Counted from the first letter of the stretch, positions 1-9,134 are shown. The stretch: 17,805 nucleotides of DNA from an uncultured Desulfarculaceae bacterium (GCA_937908275.1 CALERA010000197.1:1-17805), one strand, 5' to 3'. Made by a program: numbers and translations. The notes: generated by a model not told the origin, from the sequence alone.

Positions 1-53
1 TACGGCGACCACCGAGTTCTACACTCTTTCCCTACACGACGCTCTTCCGATCT
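1..53 (+). other. Illumina P5/TruSeq adapter contamination
   Basis: These bases match the 3' 53 bases of the Illumina P5/TruSeq universal adapter, including its typical ending GCTCTTCCGATCT, with one mismatch at position 17 (T for A). Biological sequence begins at 54. Read on the minus strand the adapter adds a false C-terminal tail ending in GRASCRERV to the truncated tail gene next to it; that peptide is a familiar sign of adapter read-through in databases. The stretch should be trimmed and no feature should be extended into it. Confidence 0.97.
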
Positions 54-768
54 GGGGCGAAGGGTCCACGAAAAACGGCGTGTTCCCTCCGGTCATCCGC
101 AGCCAGCGGCGAAACTCGCCAAAGTTCGCGTCGCGCGATACGTGCTGGAACTCCAGCTCCAGGCGGTTGGCCTGGCGGCCCTTGCGCACCTTCAGCGGTC
201 CGGTGGGCAGGCGTTGGCGTTGGCTGTAGTCCACGTGCCCCAGGCGATAGGGCCAGATGTAGTTGACCTCGGCTTCCAGGTAGGGGCCGATGTAGAACAG
301 GCCGGCCTCGATCCAGCCGTCCGTGTTGTCCGGGTCGCTCAGGGTCAGGGTGAAGGAGCGGAACCACCAGGCGGGGCCGAAATAGATGTAGCGCAGGGGC
401 CCGGCGGTCAGGGCCTCCACTTCCTCCCGGGAGGGGTAACCGCCCACGTAGCCGGTGCCGATGACCTCCCGGCCAAACTGATAGATCGACTCCCAGGCTT
501 CCCAGGTCTGATCGTGGCCGCCGTCAGTCACCAGGCGGATGCTGCCGTTCACCCCCAAGTTGTGCTGGCCGATGATCAAGGCGGTGCAGTCGCGTTGGCT
601 GTCCCAGCTCCCCTGGATCACCATTTCCTGGCCGGCCTGGCGCACCAGCTTGGAGCGGTCCAGGTCCTTGAGCATCGCCGCCGGGAAGCCCTCCACCGCC
701 CCGGCCGGGACCGACAGGGCGGCGTCCATGATGTAGTTGCGATAGAGCGCCCGGAAGTTGCCGTCCAT
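54..768 (-). CDS. phage tail-associated protein, 3' end missing
   Basis: At least 238 codons, cut at its C-terminal end by the adapter at the contig edge. I start it at ATG 768 because a GGGGGTG Shine-Dalgarno-like stretch lies just upstream; a GTG at 774 that overlaps the stop of the preceding gene (GTGA) is the alternative. The protein is rich in aromatic residues (YRNYIMDAAL near the start, FGPAWWFRSF about residue 135, YIGPYLEAEVNYIWPY later) and looks like a beta-rich virion protein. I recognise no catalytic motif. Its place two genes after the tape measure, in the same operon as the tail hub-like gene, suggests a distal tail or tail-tip component. The family was not recognised, so the role rests on position only. 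Confidence 0.7.
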
Positions 769-770
769 GC

Positions 771-2303
771 TCACCCCCACAGCCGCACCCGGCACAGGCC
801 GGGCAAGGCTGGCTCCTTTTCCACCACCACCCCCAGCCAGCCGGCGTCCATCTCGCCCACCTGGCTCACCACCCGCACCACGTCCCCCAGCTGTAAGGTC
901 AGGGCGGCATAGAGGCTCTGGAAGCTGACCAGGTTGCGCTCCACCCCGTGCATGGCGATCTCGCGCGCGGCCTGAGCCTGACAATCCTCCAGGCTGGCGA
1001 TGCCGGTCTTGTAGTCGCCCTCGCTCACCTGGGGATTGCCCGCGGGCGCGTCGCCGCTGGCCGAGCGGGCGCGGTATTCCTCCCGCAACCAGGCCTTGCG
1101 GTCTTCACTGAGGGAGTCGGCGGGCCTGGTGTTGCGTGTCCAGTTGCGATCGCCCGAGACCGTGCAGCGGCTCCACCAGCGCGGGGCCGGCTCCACCTTC
1201 ACGCCCCAGCACCAGGCCGCACCATAGGGCGGGTTGCCGACCGAGCCGTCATGCACCTCCAGGACCGGTTCCCCGGCCGGCGCGGCAAAGACCCGCAGGG
1301 CATAGCGGCCCAGGGCGTCATCCACCCACCACAGGGGCAGGCCCAGACTGAGGTTGTCCAGGGCGGTGCGGATGTCCAGGGCTTGGGTCAGATAGGCGGT
1401 GATGGCGGCCGGCGCGGCGGCCTGGCCGGCGGCCCAAGCGGTGAGGTCCAGGCCGGCATCCACCACCCCGGTGAACTGCCGCAAAAGGGCCTCCATCTGG
1501 CGCGGGGCCGAGTCCAGGTAGAGCCCGCCCCGGACCCAGCCTTGCAGATCGCAGGTGACCGATCCTTCCGGCTTGGAGCCCAGGGTGAACTTGCCGTTCG
1601 TCAGATCCAGGCTGGCCGGGCTCACCGCCACGTCCGCCACCCGGACCTGGCTGATGGCCTGGATCGGGCCGTAGGCGTGGACCTGGTAGGTGTAGGGCGA
1701 CTCGGAGACCAGGACCGGCGTGACGTTGTTGCAGGGGCCCAGGGCGATGGGCTTGACCTTGCCCACCGTGGCCTCGGGCACCGCGTCGGCCACCTCGTAG
1801 GTGTCGGGCGGAACCTTGATGGTGGCCAGGGCGGCGGCCGCGCCCAGGATGGGCACCTGGGCCGAGGTTTCGTCGTGGGAGACCCGGCCCATGTGTCCCC
1901 GGAGAGCCACCGCCCAATCCGCCCAGGGCAGGTCCGGCCCGCCCACCAAGCCCACGATCTCGCCCCCGGACCAGCGATAGCGGTTCAAGGCCTGATACCA
2001 GTTCAGGTCCCCGGCCGGCCCCAGCTTGGAGCGGCTATCCAGGCGCAGTTGCAGGTTGCCGAAGGCCGCCAGGGAGCGGCCGTTGACGGTCTGCTGGGCC
2101 TGGTGGGTGATGGTCGGCTCGGAGGAAATGCACTGCTCGAAGTTGCGGAGGTTGTCCCAGGTGCCCCGCACCGGGGCGCTGTCGCTGAGGGGCAGCATCA
2201 TCTGCGCCCCGTCACTGCGCCGGGTCAGGGTGCAGAAGAAGACCACCGCCCGCGCCACGTCGGAGCGGTTGGCCCATTCCCGGAATGCGGCGGTGGTGCT
2301 CAT
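771..2303 (-). CDS. phage tail hub/tip-like structural protein
   Basis: 510 residues starting at MSTTAAFREW. The ATG at 2303 overlaps the tape-measure stop in an ATGA (2303-2300), so the two genes are probably translationally coupled; the reading frame is open further upstream but that part is antisense-like shadow inside the tape-measure gene. About residues 170-205 carry a stretch with NVTPVLV followed by TYQVHAYGPIQ, which I know from tail proteins encoded after the tape measure in siphovirus-like prophages. The C-terminal part has LQLGDVVRVVS, typical of tail hub or tip proteins that form rings at the distal tail. It probably helps close the tail tube and carry the receptor-binding parts. 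Exact family uncertain; it could be a minor tail protein rather than the hub itself. Confidence 0.72.
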   Translation of the reverse strand: MSTTAAFREWANRSDVARAVVFFCTLTRRSDGAQMMLPLSDSAPVRGTWDNLRNFEQCISSEPTITHQAQQTVNGRSLAAFGNLQLRLDSRSKLGPAGDLNWYQALNRYRWSGGEIVGLVGGPDLPWADWAVALRGHMGRVSHDETSAQVPILGAAAALATIKVPPDTYEVADAVPEATVGKVKPIALGPCNNVTPVLVSESPYTYQVHAYGPIQAISQVRVADVAVSPASLDLTNGKFTLGSKPEGSVTCDLQGWVRGGLYLDSAPRQMEALLRQFTGVVDAGLDLTAWAAGQAAAPAAITAYLTQALDIRTALDNLSLGLPLWWVDDALGRYALRVFAAPAGEPVLEVHDGSVGNPPYGAAWCWGVKVEPAPRWWSRCTVSGDRNWTRNTRPADSLSEDRKAWLREEYRARSASGDAPAGNPQVSEGDYKTGIASLEDCQAQAAREIAMHGVERNLVSFQSLYAALTLQLGDVVRVVSQVGEMDAGWLGVVVEKEPALPGLCRVRLWG

Positions 2304-5300
2304 GAGTTCCAGTTGGCCTCCATGGAGTTGGAGTTGCCCGGCCACTCGCCCCGCTCGTTCATGTCGGCCAGGGTCGCGCGCATCCGACGGTCCGCCGCCA
2401 CCGCCATTTCGTTGGGGTCTGAGCCGAACCGGCAGTTCTGGAAGATGAAGGAAGGCTTGAAGCTGGTGACCTGGCCACTCTGGCCGGTCGCGGCCGGGGC
2501 CGCCACCTGGCGCGCGGCCTGGGAGGCCCGCACCACCGGCACCCGCATGGCGTTGACCGCCGCCATGAAGTCCTGGCCGTAGTAGTCCACCGCCTGCCGA
2601 TTGATCACCCACTCGCCAACCAAGGCCCGGATGTCCACCTCGCCCGGCTGGGGCGCGGGCCAGCTCAGGCCCAGGCCCGTATGGGCATAGAGCGGCACCT
2701 CCCCGCCGTGGTGGCGGGTGATCAGGTTAGAGGCCAGGGGAGTCCGGACTTGGCCCCCGGTGTGGTAGGTGTCCTTGTTGTGCTTCTCGTTGACCGTGAT
2801 GTCGATGGTCTTGCTGTCGGGCAGGCCCATGATGCTGCGCAGGGTGGCGTCCAGGCCCATCAGGGTGTCGTTGAGGTCGCCCGCCACCTCGGTCAGATTG
2901 GTCATGGGATCGTCTTGGATGCCCAACTCGTCGTGCAGGCCCCGGAGTTCGGCGGCCAGGGCCTCCACCTGGGAGCGCTCCATGGCGTGGGCGTTGGCGA
3001 GCTGGGCCTTGATCTCGTTGTAGCGCTCATACTTGGCGGTCAGGTCGGCCACGGACCCGGATTGGCTGATGATCAGGTCGATGAGCTGGCTTTGCTGCGC
3101 CTCGTCCAGGCCCGAGCTGGCGGCCAGGGCGTCGATGGAGTTAGACAGGGCCTTCTTGCGGGCGTCCAGCTCGCTCATGCCATTGGCCAGGTCGTCGGCC
3201 AGGCCCTTGCTGATGATCCAGGCCGGGTTCAGCTCCTCGCGCACCACCCGGGCGTATTCCTCGGTGCCGGCGGTCAGGCCAGAGAGCTTCTCGATGGTGC
3301 CGCCGATGATCCCGCCATAGCCGGCCAAGTAGTCCCCGGACCCGGCCGCCAGGGGGGCCATCTTGCCCACCTCGTCCAGGAAATCGGCTTGGCTGATGGC
3401 GCCGTCCTTGAGGGCCTTGGTGTAGTCCTTGACCCGCTTGGACAGCTCCTCGTAGTGGGCCGCGTAGTTGCCGGGAATTTCGTAGGGCAGCCGCTTGTCC
3501 TCGGAGTCGAACAGCGAGCCCAGGCCGCCGCCCAGGGCCCCGCCCAGCGCGCCACCCAGCGCGCCACCCAGCGCCGAACCCAGCACGGCGCCGACTCCGG
3601 GGATGGGAATGAGCAGTTGCCCCAGCATAGCCCCGCCGATGCCGCCGGCGATGCCGCCACCAGCCCCGCCGATCTGCGCCCCGGTCCCGCTGCCATAGAG
3701 CATCTGGGCCAGTTGCCAGCCGGTCAGGCCGCCGGTGATGCCGGAGCCGAACACGCCGGTCCAGGTCAGGTTGCTGCCCATTGCCCCGGTGCCCCAGCCG
3801 GGGATGCTGGGGCCGCCCCAGGCCGCCGGGTTCACGCCGGCCCACTCACCTCCGGCATAGGTGGCGGGACCAGCCCAGGACGACCCGTTGACCCAGGAAG
3901 AGCCCAGGGTGGTCCAGCCACCGTTGACGAAGGTGTTGTAGGCGTTGTAAAGGCTGCTGGCGTTGCTGGCCAGGCTGAGGGCGCTACCGGCCGCGTCCGT
4001 CCCGCCGGCCAGCGAACCCAGGGCCCCGCCCAGGCTGGGCATCACCGCCAGGATCAGGTTGGACAGGCCATAGGTGGCCAACCGGGCCGCGATGGCTCCT
4101 ATGGCCTGCAAAGCGATGTTTTGGGCCGATTCCCACAGCCCGGTCCAGATGGTGTCGATATCCTGGGCCGCGGCCTTGAACACGCTCACCAGGTCGGACT
4201 GGATGCCGGACAGCGCGTTCTCGCCGATCTTGTCCCAACCCTCGTAAAAGTCCGCCTGCTCCAGGAGCATCCGCTCCAGGCCGGTCTGGTGAATCTCCAC
4301 CCTCTTGTTGGCGATGAGCTGGGCTTGCTCAAGCTCGGTGTAGCTGGAATGCTTGAGCGAAAGGATGTACTTCTCAAGCTCCAGCTCCTTGGCCCGGCGG
4401 GAGTCGCCGGCCAGGCGGGCGGTCTGGGCGGCGATCTCCAGGCCGCTTTGCTTTTCCTTGAGCGCCTGCTTGTCCCGCTGCCGGTCGGCGTAGGTGTCGA
4501 ACTGGGCTTGGAGGGACTGCGCCTTGGCCTGGTATTCGGCGCTATCCGTGATCTTCTGATCCAGGGCCCGGCGTTCGCGCTTGAGGCTGGCCTCCAAGCT
4601 GGCCTCTTCCTTGGCCGCGCCTTCCTCCATCCAGGAGGTTTTCAGGGTCTCGATTTCCTGGAGAGTGTCGATCCGGGAGCGCTCGGCGTCCCGAATCTTG
4701 AGGATCAGCTCCAGCTCGCGCTTGGCCCGTTCCTCGCTGCTCAGCTTGAGCAGGGGCAGGAGGTTCAGCTCGGCCTGGTAGGCGGCCACCAGCGCGCCCT
4801 GGCCCTCCCGCCCCAGGCTGATGTTGGCCTCGGTGATCGCCTGGCGCTCGTGCACCCCCTGGAGCTTGAGGTCGGTGATAGCCTTCTCGGTGGACAGGTA
4901 TTGCTGACGGGTGCGCTCGCCTCCGGCCGCGTAAACTCCCGCCTCGGCCGTCAGGTTGGCCAGGACTTGCTCCCGGCTAGCCTGGCCCAGGTCGTACATC
5001 CCCCGCACCATCTCGGTGCGGGTCTTGGCGATCTCCGGCCCCAGGGTCGCCCGCTGGGCCGTGGCCCAATCGGTGATGGCCTTCTCCCCCGCTTCCCGCA
5101 TTTGGGTGGAGGGATTGCGCTCCCACAAGGCCTGGGTTTGCTTGATCACTTCCTGGTCGATGTCGAAAAACTTGGCCTGGACCGGGGACATGGCCAGCTT
5201 CTTGGACTCGCTCTGGAGCTTGACGATCTCCTGGAGGGATTCCTTGTCGGCCTTGCTCATCTGGGGCAGGGTGAAGGCGGCTTCCAGTGGGGCCACCACC

Positions 5301-7069
5301 TTCTGGGCCTCCAGGCCCAGCATCTTGAGGGCTTCCTTCACCCCCACGATGCGGCCCATCAACTCATAGGCCTTGCCCTTGAGGTCTTCCGCGCTGTCCC
5401 GGAGCTCCGGGCTGATGCCCTTGGCGCTGGCGACCTTGGCCGCCTCGACATAAAGCGCCCGCAGGCTGGCGGCGTTGTCCTTGTCGAACTGGGCCAACTC
5501 ACCCTTGGCAAAGGCCAGGTTGCGGGACACGCTGGCCGATACGCTCTGGAAGGACCGCGCCTGGGCCTGGGCGGTTTCCTCGTACTGCTTGACCAGGTTG
5601 GCCAGGCGTTGGCTCTGCTCTTGCTCGGCCTTTTCCTTGAGGATCGCCAGCTCGGCCCGCTTGAGGTCCAGGAAGCGGCCCAGGTTGGCGTTGACGTTGG
5701 ACAGGCCCTCGGAAACCGAATGATAGTCGCCCACCAGCTCCGGGAAGACCGCGCCTAGGGCCTTCAAGGCTTCCAACTGCTTGGCCTCTTCGCCGTTGGC
5801 CTTGGCGATGGCCTCTTGATACATGCGGACCGGACCGCTAACCCCGTTCACGGTGCCGGCCAGGTTGGTGTATTCCCGGGTGGCCTGGGCCGCCGCCTGG
5901 GCTTGGCGCTGCATCGCCTCTTCGGTCCAGCCCAGGCGGTCGGAGAGGTAGGCGAATCCGGCCGCCAGGCTGGCCGCCACGGTGATCATGGCGGTGAGGG
6001 GATGGGCCGCCAGGGTGGCCTTCAATGAGTTTGCCGCGTCGCTGATCCCGTCGATCCAGGAAATCAACCTGGCCAGGCCCCCGCCCAGCAGGAAGGCCTC
6101 GGCTCGCAAGGTCACCAGGACCGCCGCCGTGCCGGCCAGGGCGGTGTTAACCACCGTCCCATGCTCGGCCACCCAGGTCAGGCCATCGCCCAAGGCATGC
6201 AGCACTCCGCCGGAAGCCGATTCCTGGATGCCCTGGGTAAGATTGGCGATGCCCTGGCTGGCGTTGCTGACAAAGGCGCTGAGGGCCGGGCCGAAGGCCT
6301 TGCCCAGCTCGACTTGCATGTCCTCCCAATAGCGGGCGAAGGACAGCATTTGCTTGCCGGCGGTGCCCATCGCGGCCTCGTAGGTGCCGGCGATGTTCTT
6401 TCCCGCCTCAAGGACCGCGTTCAGCCGGATTTGGGCTTTCTCCGCCTCGCTGAGGCTGTCGGCGGTGCGTCCGGTCTGGGCCGCCACGGCGGCATAGCTC
6501 TGCTCGAAGGAGACATTGAGCCCCACCGTGCGCAACATCTCCACCTGGGCCGACTGGATGCCACGGCCCAGGTGTTGATAGGCCTCGGTGGAGTTGATGC
6601 CAGCCACCGCCGCCGCGTCCTGGGCCACTCGGGCGAGCTGGGAGGCCTTGGACAGGTCCAGGTTGGCCTGCATCATCTTGGCCAGGGAATCCCGCGCCCC
6701 CAGGGCCGAGATGCCCGTCTTGCGCAAGGACGCTTCCTGGGCCTCCAGGAAGCTGGCCGAGTAGCCGGCGTTCTTGCCCAGGTTGTTTAGGGTGGCCCCC
6801 AGGGTCTCGTAACGCGCGGCCAGGAGCACCGCGTTTTTGCCCAGGTCCGCGAACTGGAGCGCGCCATAGATGCCAAAGGCCGCGCCGGCCAGCTTGAAGG
6901 TGTTGACCAGGCCCCCGGTGGCCGCGTCCAGGAGGCTGGTGCCCCGGGCCGCCTCCTGGGCGTCCTGGCTGGCCTGCTTGAACGTCTGGTTGACCTTGCG
7001 GCCGTAGCTGTCCAGAACCGGCCCGCTCTCGTCCTTGGCCCCCAGGATCATTTCAATCCTATTGGCCAT
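2300..7069 (-). CDS. tail length tape measure protein
   Basis: 1589 residues, by far the longest gene and directly after the tail chaperone pair, the standard position of a siphovirus tape measure. It would run through the tail tube lumen and set tail length; at the usual roughly 0.15 nm per residue this predicts a tail near 240 nm. The N-terminal 250 residues are Ala-rich helical sequence. Hydrophobic segments lie near residues 50-80, 300-340, 365-380 and 980-1010, fitting membrane insertion at DNA ejection. The middle (about 600-960) is charged coiled coil. Around 1100-1190 it is very Gly-rich with a repeated GGAL unit, encoded by a 12-bp tandem repeat near 3545-3570. I see no lytic transglycosylase or peptidase motif. 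Its ATG lies 11 bases inside the end of the frameshifted chaperone extension. Confidence 0.93.
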   Translation of the reverse strand: MANRIEMILGAKDESGPVLDSYGRKVNQTFKQASQDAQEAARGTSLLDAATGGLVNTFKLAGAAFGIYGALQFADLGKNAVLLAARYETLGATLNNLGKNAGYSASFLEAQEASLRKTGISALGARDSLAKMMQANLDLSKASQLARVAQDAAAVAGINSTEAYQHLGRGIQSAQVEMLRTVGLNVSFEQSYAAVAAQTGRTADSLSEAEKAQIRLNAVLEAGKNIAGTYEAAMGTAGKQMLSFARYWEDMQVELGKAFGPALSAFVSNASQGIANLTQGIQESASGGVLHALGDGLTWVAEHGTVVNTALAGTAAVLVTLRAEAFLLGGGLARLISWIDGISDAANSLKATLAAHPLTAMITVAASLAAGFAYLSDRLGWTEEAMQRQAQAAAQATREYTNLAGTVNGVSGPVRMYQEAIAKANGEEAKQLEALKALGAVFPELVGDYHSVSEGLSNVNANLGRFLDLKRAELAILKEKAEQEQSQRLANLVKQYEETAQAQARSFQSVSASVSRNLAFAKGELAQFDKDNAASLRALYVEAAKVASAKGISPELRDSAEDLKGKAYELMGRIVGVKEALKMLGLEAQKVVAPLEAAFTLPQMSKADKESLQEIVKLQSESKKLAMSPVQAKFFDIDQEVIKQTQALWERNPSTQMREAGEKAITDWATAQRATLGPEIAKTRTEMVRGMYDLGQASREQVLANLTAEAGVYAAGGERTRQQYLSTEKAITDLKLQGVHERQAITEANISLGREGQGALVAAYQAELNLLPLLKLSSEERAKRELELILKIRDAERSRIDTLQEIETLKTSWMEEGAAKEEASLEASLKRERRALDQKITDSAEYQAKAQSLQAQFDTYADRQRDKQALKEKQSGLEIAAQTARLAGDSRRAKELELEKYILSLKHSSYTELEQAQLIANKRVEIHQTGLERMLLEQADFYEGWDKIGENALSGIQSDLVSVFKAAAQDIDTIWTGLWESAQNIALQAIGAIAARLATYGLSNLILAVMPSLGGALGSLAGGTDAAGSALSLASNASSLYNAYNTFVNGGWTTLGSSWVNGSSWAGPATYAGGEWAGVNPAAWGGPSIPGWGTGAMGSNLTWTGVFGSGITGGLTGWQLAQMLYGSGTGAQIGGAGGGIAGGIGGAMLGQLLIPIPGVGAVLGSALGGALGGALGGALGGGLGSLFDSEDKRLPYEIPGNYAAHYEELSKRVKDYTKALKDGAISQADFLDEVGKMAPLAAGSGDYLAGYGGIIGGTIEKLSGLTAGTEEYARVVREELNPAWIISKGLADDLANGMSELDARKKALSNSIDALAASSGLDEAQQSQLIDLIISQSGSVADLTAKYERYNEIKAQLANAHAMERSQVEALAAELRGLHDELGIQDDPMTNLTEVAGDLNDTLMGLDATLRSIMGLPDSKTIDITVNEKHNKDTYHTGGQVRTPLASNLITRHHGGEVPLYAHTGLGLSWPAPQPGEVDIRALVGEWVINRQAVDYYGQDFMAAVNAMRVPVVRASQAARQVAAPAATGQSGQVTSFKPSFIFQNCRFGSDPNEMAVAADRRMRATLADMNERGEWPGNSNSMEANWNS

Positions 7070-7888
7070 CAGAGACGCACTCTCCCACCACGCGGTGGAT
7101 CAGCTTGAGCTGGCGCACGAAGAGGCCCCAATCCGGCGGGCGATAGCCCAACTGCCGCGCCACGGCGCAGACCGCCGGCAGGTCCAGGGCCGGCCAGGCG
7201 GGGGGCTTGCTGATCACCCCGCCCGGCCCCACCGCCAGCACCGCCTGGCCCGGCCGCACCTGGTCGCAGACCTGGGGATACAGCTCCCAGGCCAGGCGAT
7301 TGAGGGGCAGCAGCGGTTCGGGATGCTCGCATGACTGACAGTCCGGCTCCTGGTTGAGCTCTTCCTTGATCTCCCGACAGCGCCCGCAGGCTACTCGGCC
7401 GGGGCGGGCCCAATAGCGGGCCCACTGGGCAAGTTTTTTTCCGCGCCCTCCAGGGCCTCGGAGAAGTTGCTGGAGTTCAGGGCGTTGCTGAGCACGAAAT
7501 CGGCGAAGGCCTTGTTGCGCAGCAGCAGGGTCTTGGCTTCCTCGGGGGAGTGGGGGATGGCCTCCTCGCGCTGTTCCTCGCTCAGGTCGTCGATGCGCAG
7601 CCAGAACATGCGGCTGACCTTGCGCACGGTGAGGCCTTCCCAGCCCACCACATGCTCGGCCAGCATCTCGGCCAGCTTGTCCTCGTCGTCCACTTCCACC
7701 TTCTGGTGCTTGACGAAGACCGTCTTCTTGGCCTTCTTGCCGATGGACGCATAGCGCTCCTTGGTCATGCAGGCCAAGGTGACATCAAAGATGCCGTAGA
7801 AGCTCACCGTGGCGGTCAGGCGCTCGTCCTGGCCCACCGCGCGGGACTGGATCATTTCGGCCAGGGACATTCCGGTGATGGAAGACAT
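7059..7888 (-). CDS. tail assembly chaperone GT fusion made by -1 frameshift
   Basis: Predicted 276-residue product: residues 1-152 as in the G protein, then a -1 shift at A AAA AAC so that reading continues at 7433 for 124 more codons to TAG at 7061-7059. The shifted frame has no ATG near its start and stays open to the tape-measure start, as the lambda T domain does. The extension begins LAQWARYWARPG and holds CGRC and CQSC, a CX2C-X12-CX2C arrangement that could bind zinc, then a hydrophobic segment (QAVLAVGPGGVISKPPAW) and a helical C-terminus (LFVRQLKLIHRVVGE). In lambda the GT protein is made at a few percent and links tape measure to tube protein; the same role is inferred here. Coordinates represent join(7888..7433, 7433..7059). 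Confidence 0.85.
7391..7888 (-). CDS. tail assembly chaperone (G-type, unshifted product)
   Basis: 165 residues. By position between tail tube and tape measure this is the counterpart of lambda gpG, the chaperone that binds the tape measure and recruits tube subunits; it is not part of the finished virion. The start ATG 7888 has AAGGAG a few bases upstream. The N-terminal half is a compact beta-type domain (LTATVSFYGIFDVTLACMTK), followed by a helical, acidic part (SEEQREEAIPHSPEEAKTLL). The last 13 residues after Asn152 are a Pro/Gly/Ala-rich tail made only when ribosomes do not shift frame at 7439-7433. Family assignment rests mainly on gene order and the frameshift signal rather than on a recognised sequence motif. 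Confidence 0.85.
   Translation of the reverse strand: MSSITGMSLAEMIQSRAVGQDERLTATVSFYGIFDVTLACMTKERYASIGKKAKKTVFVKHQKVEVDDEDKLAEMLAEHVVGWEGLTVRKVSRMFWLRIDDLSEEQREEAIPHSPEEAKTLLLRNKAFADFVLSNALNSSNFSEALEGAEKNLPSGPAIGPAPAE
7404..7425 (-). promoter_or_regulatory. frameshift-stimulating hairpin
   Basis: On the minus strand GTGGGCCC (7425-7418) pairs with GGGCCCGC (7411-7404) across a 6-base loop GCTATT, giving 8 pairs of which one is a U-G wobble. It begins 7 bases after the slippery heptamer, the spacing seen in known -1 frameshift signals. The GGGCCC core is self-complementary. Confidence 0.8.
7433..7439 (-). promoter_or_regulatory. -1 ribosomal frameshift slippery heptamer
   Basis: In the G frame the codons read GAA AAA AAC, giving the heptamer A AAA AAC, a canonical X XXY YYZ slippery sequence. 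It lies 13 codons before the G stop codon at 7393-7391. A seven-base spacer separates it from a stable hairpin. An eighth A in front (7440) belongs to the GAA codon. Confidence 0.88.
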
Positions 7889-7922
7889 GGGGTCTCTCCT
7901 TGGCGGGGCGCGGGGCCCCGGC

Positions 7923-9083
7923 CTACTGGTAGGTGCAGATGATCTCGTCTTCGCCAGCGGCCGAGGCGAAGGCCGCGAACTCCAGGGGCAGCTCCAGGGG
8001 CGCGGTGCCGGACAGCTCCGGGGTGTTGACCTCGCAGCGGGCCAGGTTCACCAGCATCTTCTGGCCGGCCACCGCCCCGCCGCCCAGGGTCAGCGCGGCC
8101 CGGGCCTGGTTCTTGGCCTGGCGGAAGAAGGCCAGGTGCTTGCCCTCGAAGAAGACCTTGCAGCTCGCCTTGACCGTGCGCAGGTCGGCCACGTAGCCCT
8201 GGAGGGCGTAGGAGTCCACGGTGTTGACCACGTTGTCCAACAGCTTGATTGAGCGGCTGAGGCTCACGCTCCACTCGGTCACCGGCAGCTCCACCCCGTC
8301 GATCAGCACCGGGCAGACCCGGCCGGTGAGCACCTGGCCCGGCAGGCTGTGGGTGGGCAGCCAGCCCTTGACCACCGCCGCCGCCGCCGGGGCCAAGGGC
8401 AGGGCCGGGTTCACGGTGATGGTGTCGGCATTCTCGTCGTAGGCGGTCACCGCGTAGCCCGCCCCGGCGTTGTTCTCCGCCCCCACCTGGACCCGCGCGC
8501 CCACGTCGAAGAGCTTGGCCCCGCCAGCGGCCAGGTTGAGCACCGTGGTGGTGCTGTCGGCCACGGTCTCGGACTGGCCGGCGCTTAGCACCGCCCGGCA
8601 CTTGCCGCTGGCCTCCAGGCGCACCGCGCCCTTGGGGCCGCCGCTCATCTTCAATTCCTCGATCACCAGTCCGGCGATCCATTGGGTGAGGTTCGCGCCC
8701 ACCCCATAAGCCAGGGACAGCGAGGGCACCTGGATCGACGGGGTGTAGACCACGCTGGCCCCGGCGTTGATGGTCTCGATGCCGGTGGCGGCCTTGAGCA
8801 GGGGGGCCTCGGCCGGGGGAGTGCCCAACGCGCCGCTGGGCCGGGCATAGAGCGAGAAGCTGACGCTGCCGGCCGGGGTCATGTCCCGGAAGCGCTGGGG
8901 CAGGGAGGCGGTGGCCCGCTTTTCCTCGCTGTCGCTGAAGCTCTCGGGCTGACTGGCCTTGGGCAGGCCCAGGAGCCCGATGCTGTGGGCGCTGGTGAAC
9001 CCGGCCAGGGTGCCGAAGCCCGTTTCCAGGGCCAGGAACCCGGACAGCTCACGGTCCAGGGATAGCTTGCTGGTGTCGATCAT
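7923..9083 (-). CDS. phage major tail (tube) protein
   Basis: 386 residues, located just before the tail chaperone as in lambda-like phages, where the V protein stacks in rings to form the tail tube. The sequence is beta-rich. It starts MIDTSKLSLDREL with a segment naming typical tube features (ETGFGTLAGF) and ends in a domain with SVSLSRSIKLLDNVVN that resembles tube-protein second halves. Residues about 185-240 form an inserted Ala/Val-rich domain (TVADSTTTVLNLAAGG to AAAAVVKGW) of the carbohydrate-binding or Ig-like surface type. It is somewhat longer than minimal tube proteins, which this insert would explain. The start ATG is preceded by GAGG at moderate distance. Assignment is by composition and gene order; no enzymatic residues are expected. 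Confidence 0.8.
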   Translation of the reverse strand: MIDTSKLSLDRELSGFLALETGFGTLAGFTSAHSIGLLGLPKASQPESFSDSEEKRATASLPQRFRDMTPAGSVSFSLYARPSGALGTPPAEAPLLKAATGIETINAGASVVYTPSIQVPSLSLAYGVGANLTQWIAGLVIEELKMSGGPKGAVRLEASGKCRAVLSAGQSETVADSTTTVLNLAAGGAKLFDVGARVQVGAENNAGAGYAVTAYDENADTITVNPALPLAPAAAAVVKGWLPTHSLPGQVLTGRVCPVLIDGVELPVTEWSVSLSRSIKLLDNVVNTVDSYALQGYVADLRTVKASCKVFFEGKHLAFFRQAKNQARAALTLGGGAVAGQKMLVNLARCEVNTPELSGTAPLELPLEFAAFASAAGEDEIICTYQ

Positions 9084-9134
9084 GGCCTAAGCCTCGCCTT
9101 CCTGGCCCGCGCGGGGCCGTGGGAGTGAACGCGG

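Noticed and set aside
2681..5758. A 1025-codon open frame on the plus strand, with similar long plus-strand frames at 142-912, 948-2582 and 10598-13348.
   Set aside because: They lie opposite well-recognised phage genes in GC-rich DNA, where stop codons are rare in antisense frames. Their translations are Gly/Leu/Val/His-rich without any recognisable domain and they lack operon-like spacing.
7069..7425. A separate 118-codon gene between the chaperone and the tape measure.
   Set aside because: Its translation is a low-complexity Pro/Gly/Ala/Arg mixture. The overlapping frame reached by the -1 shift gives a convincing protein with paired cysteines and normal composition.
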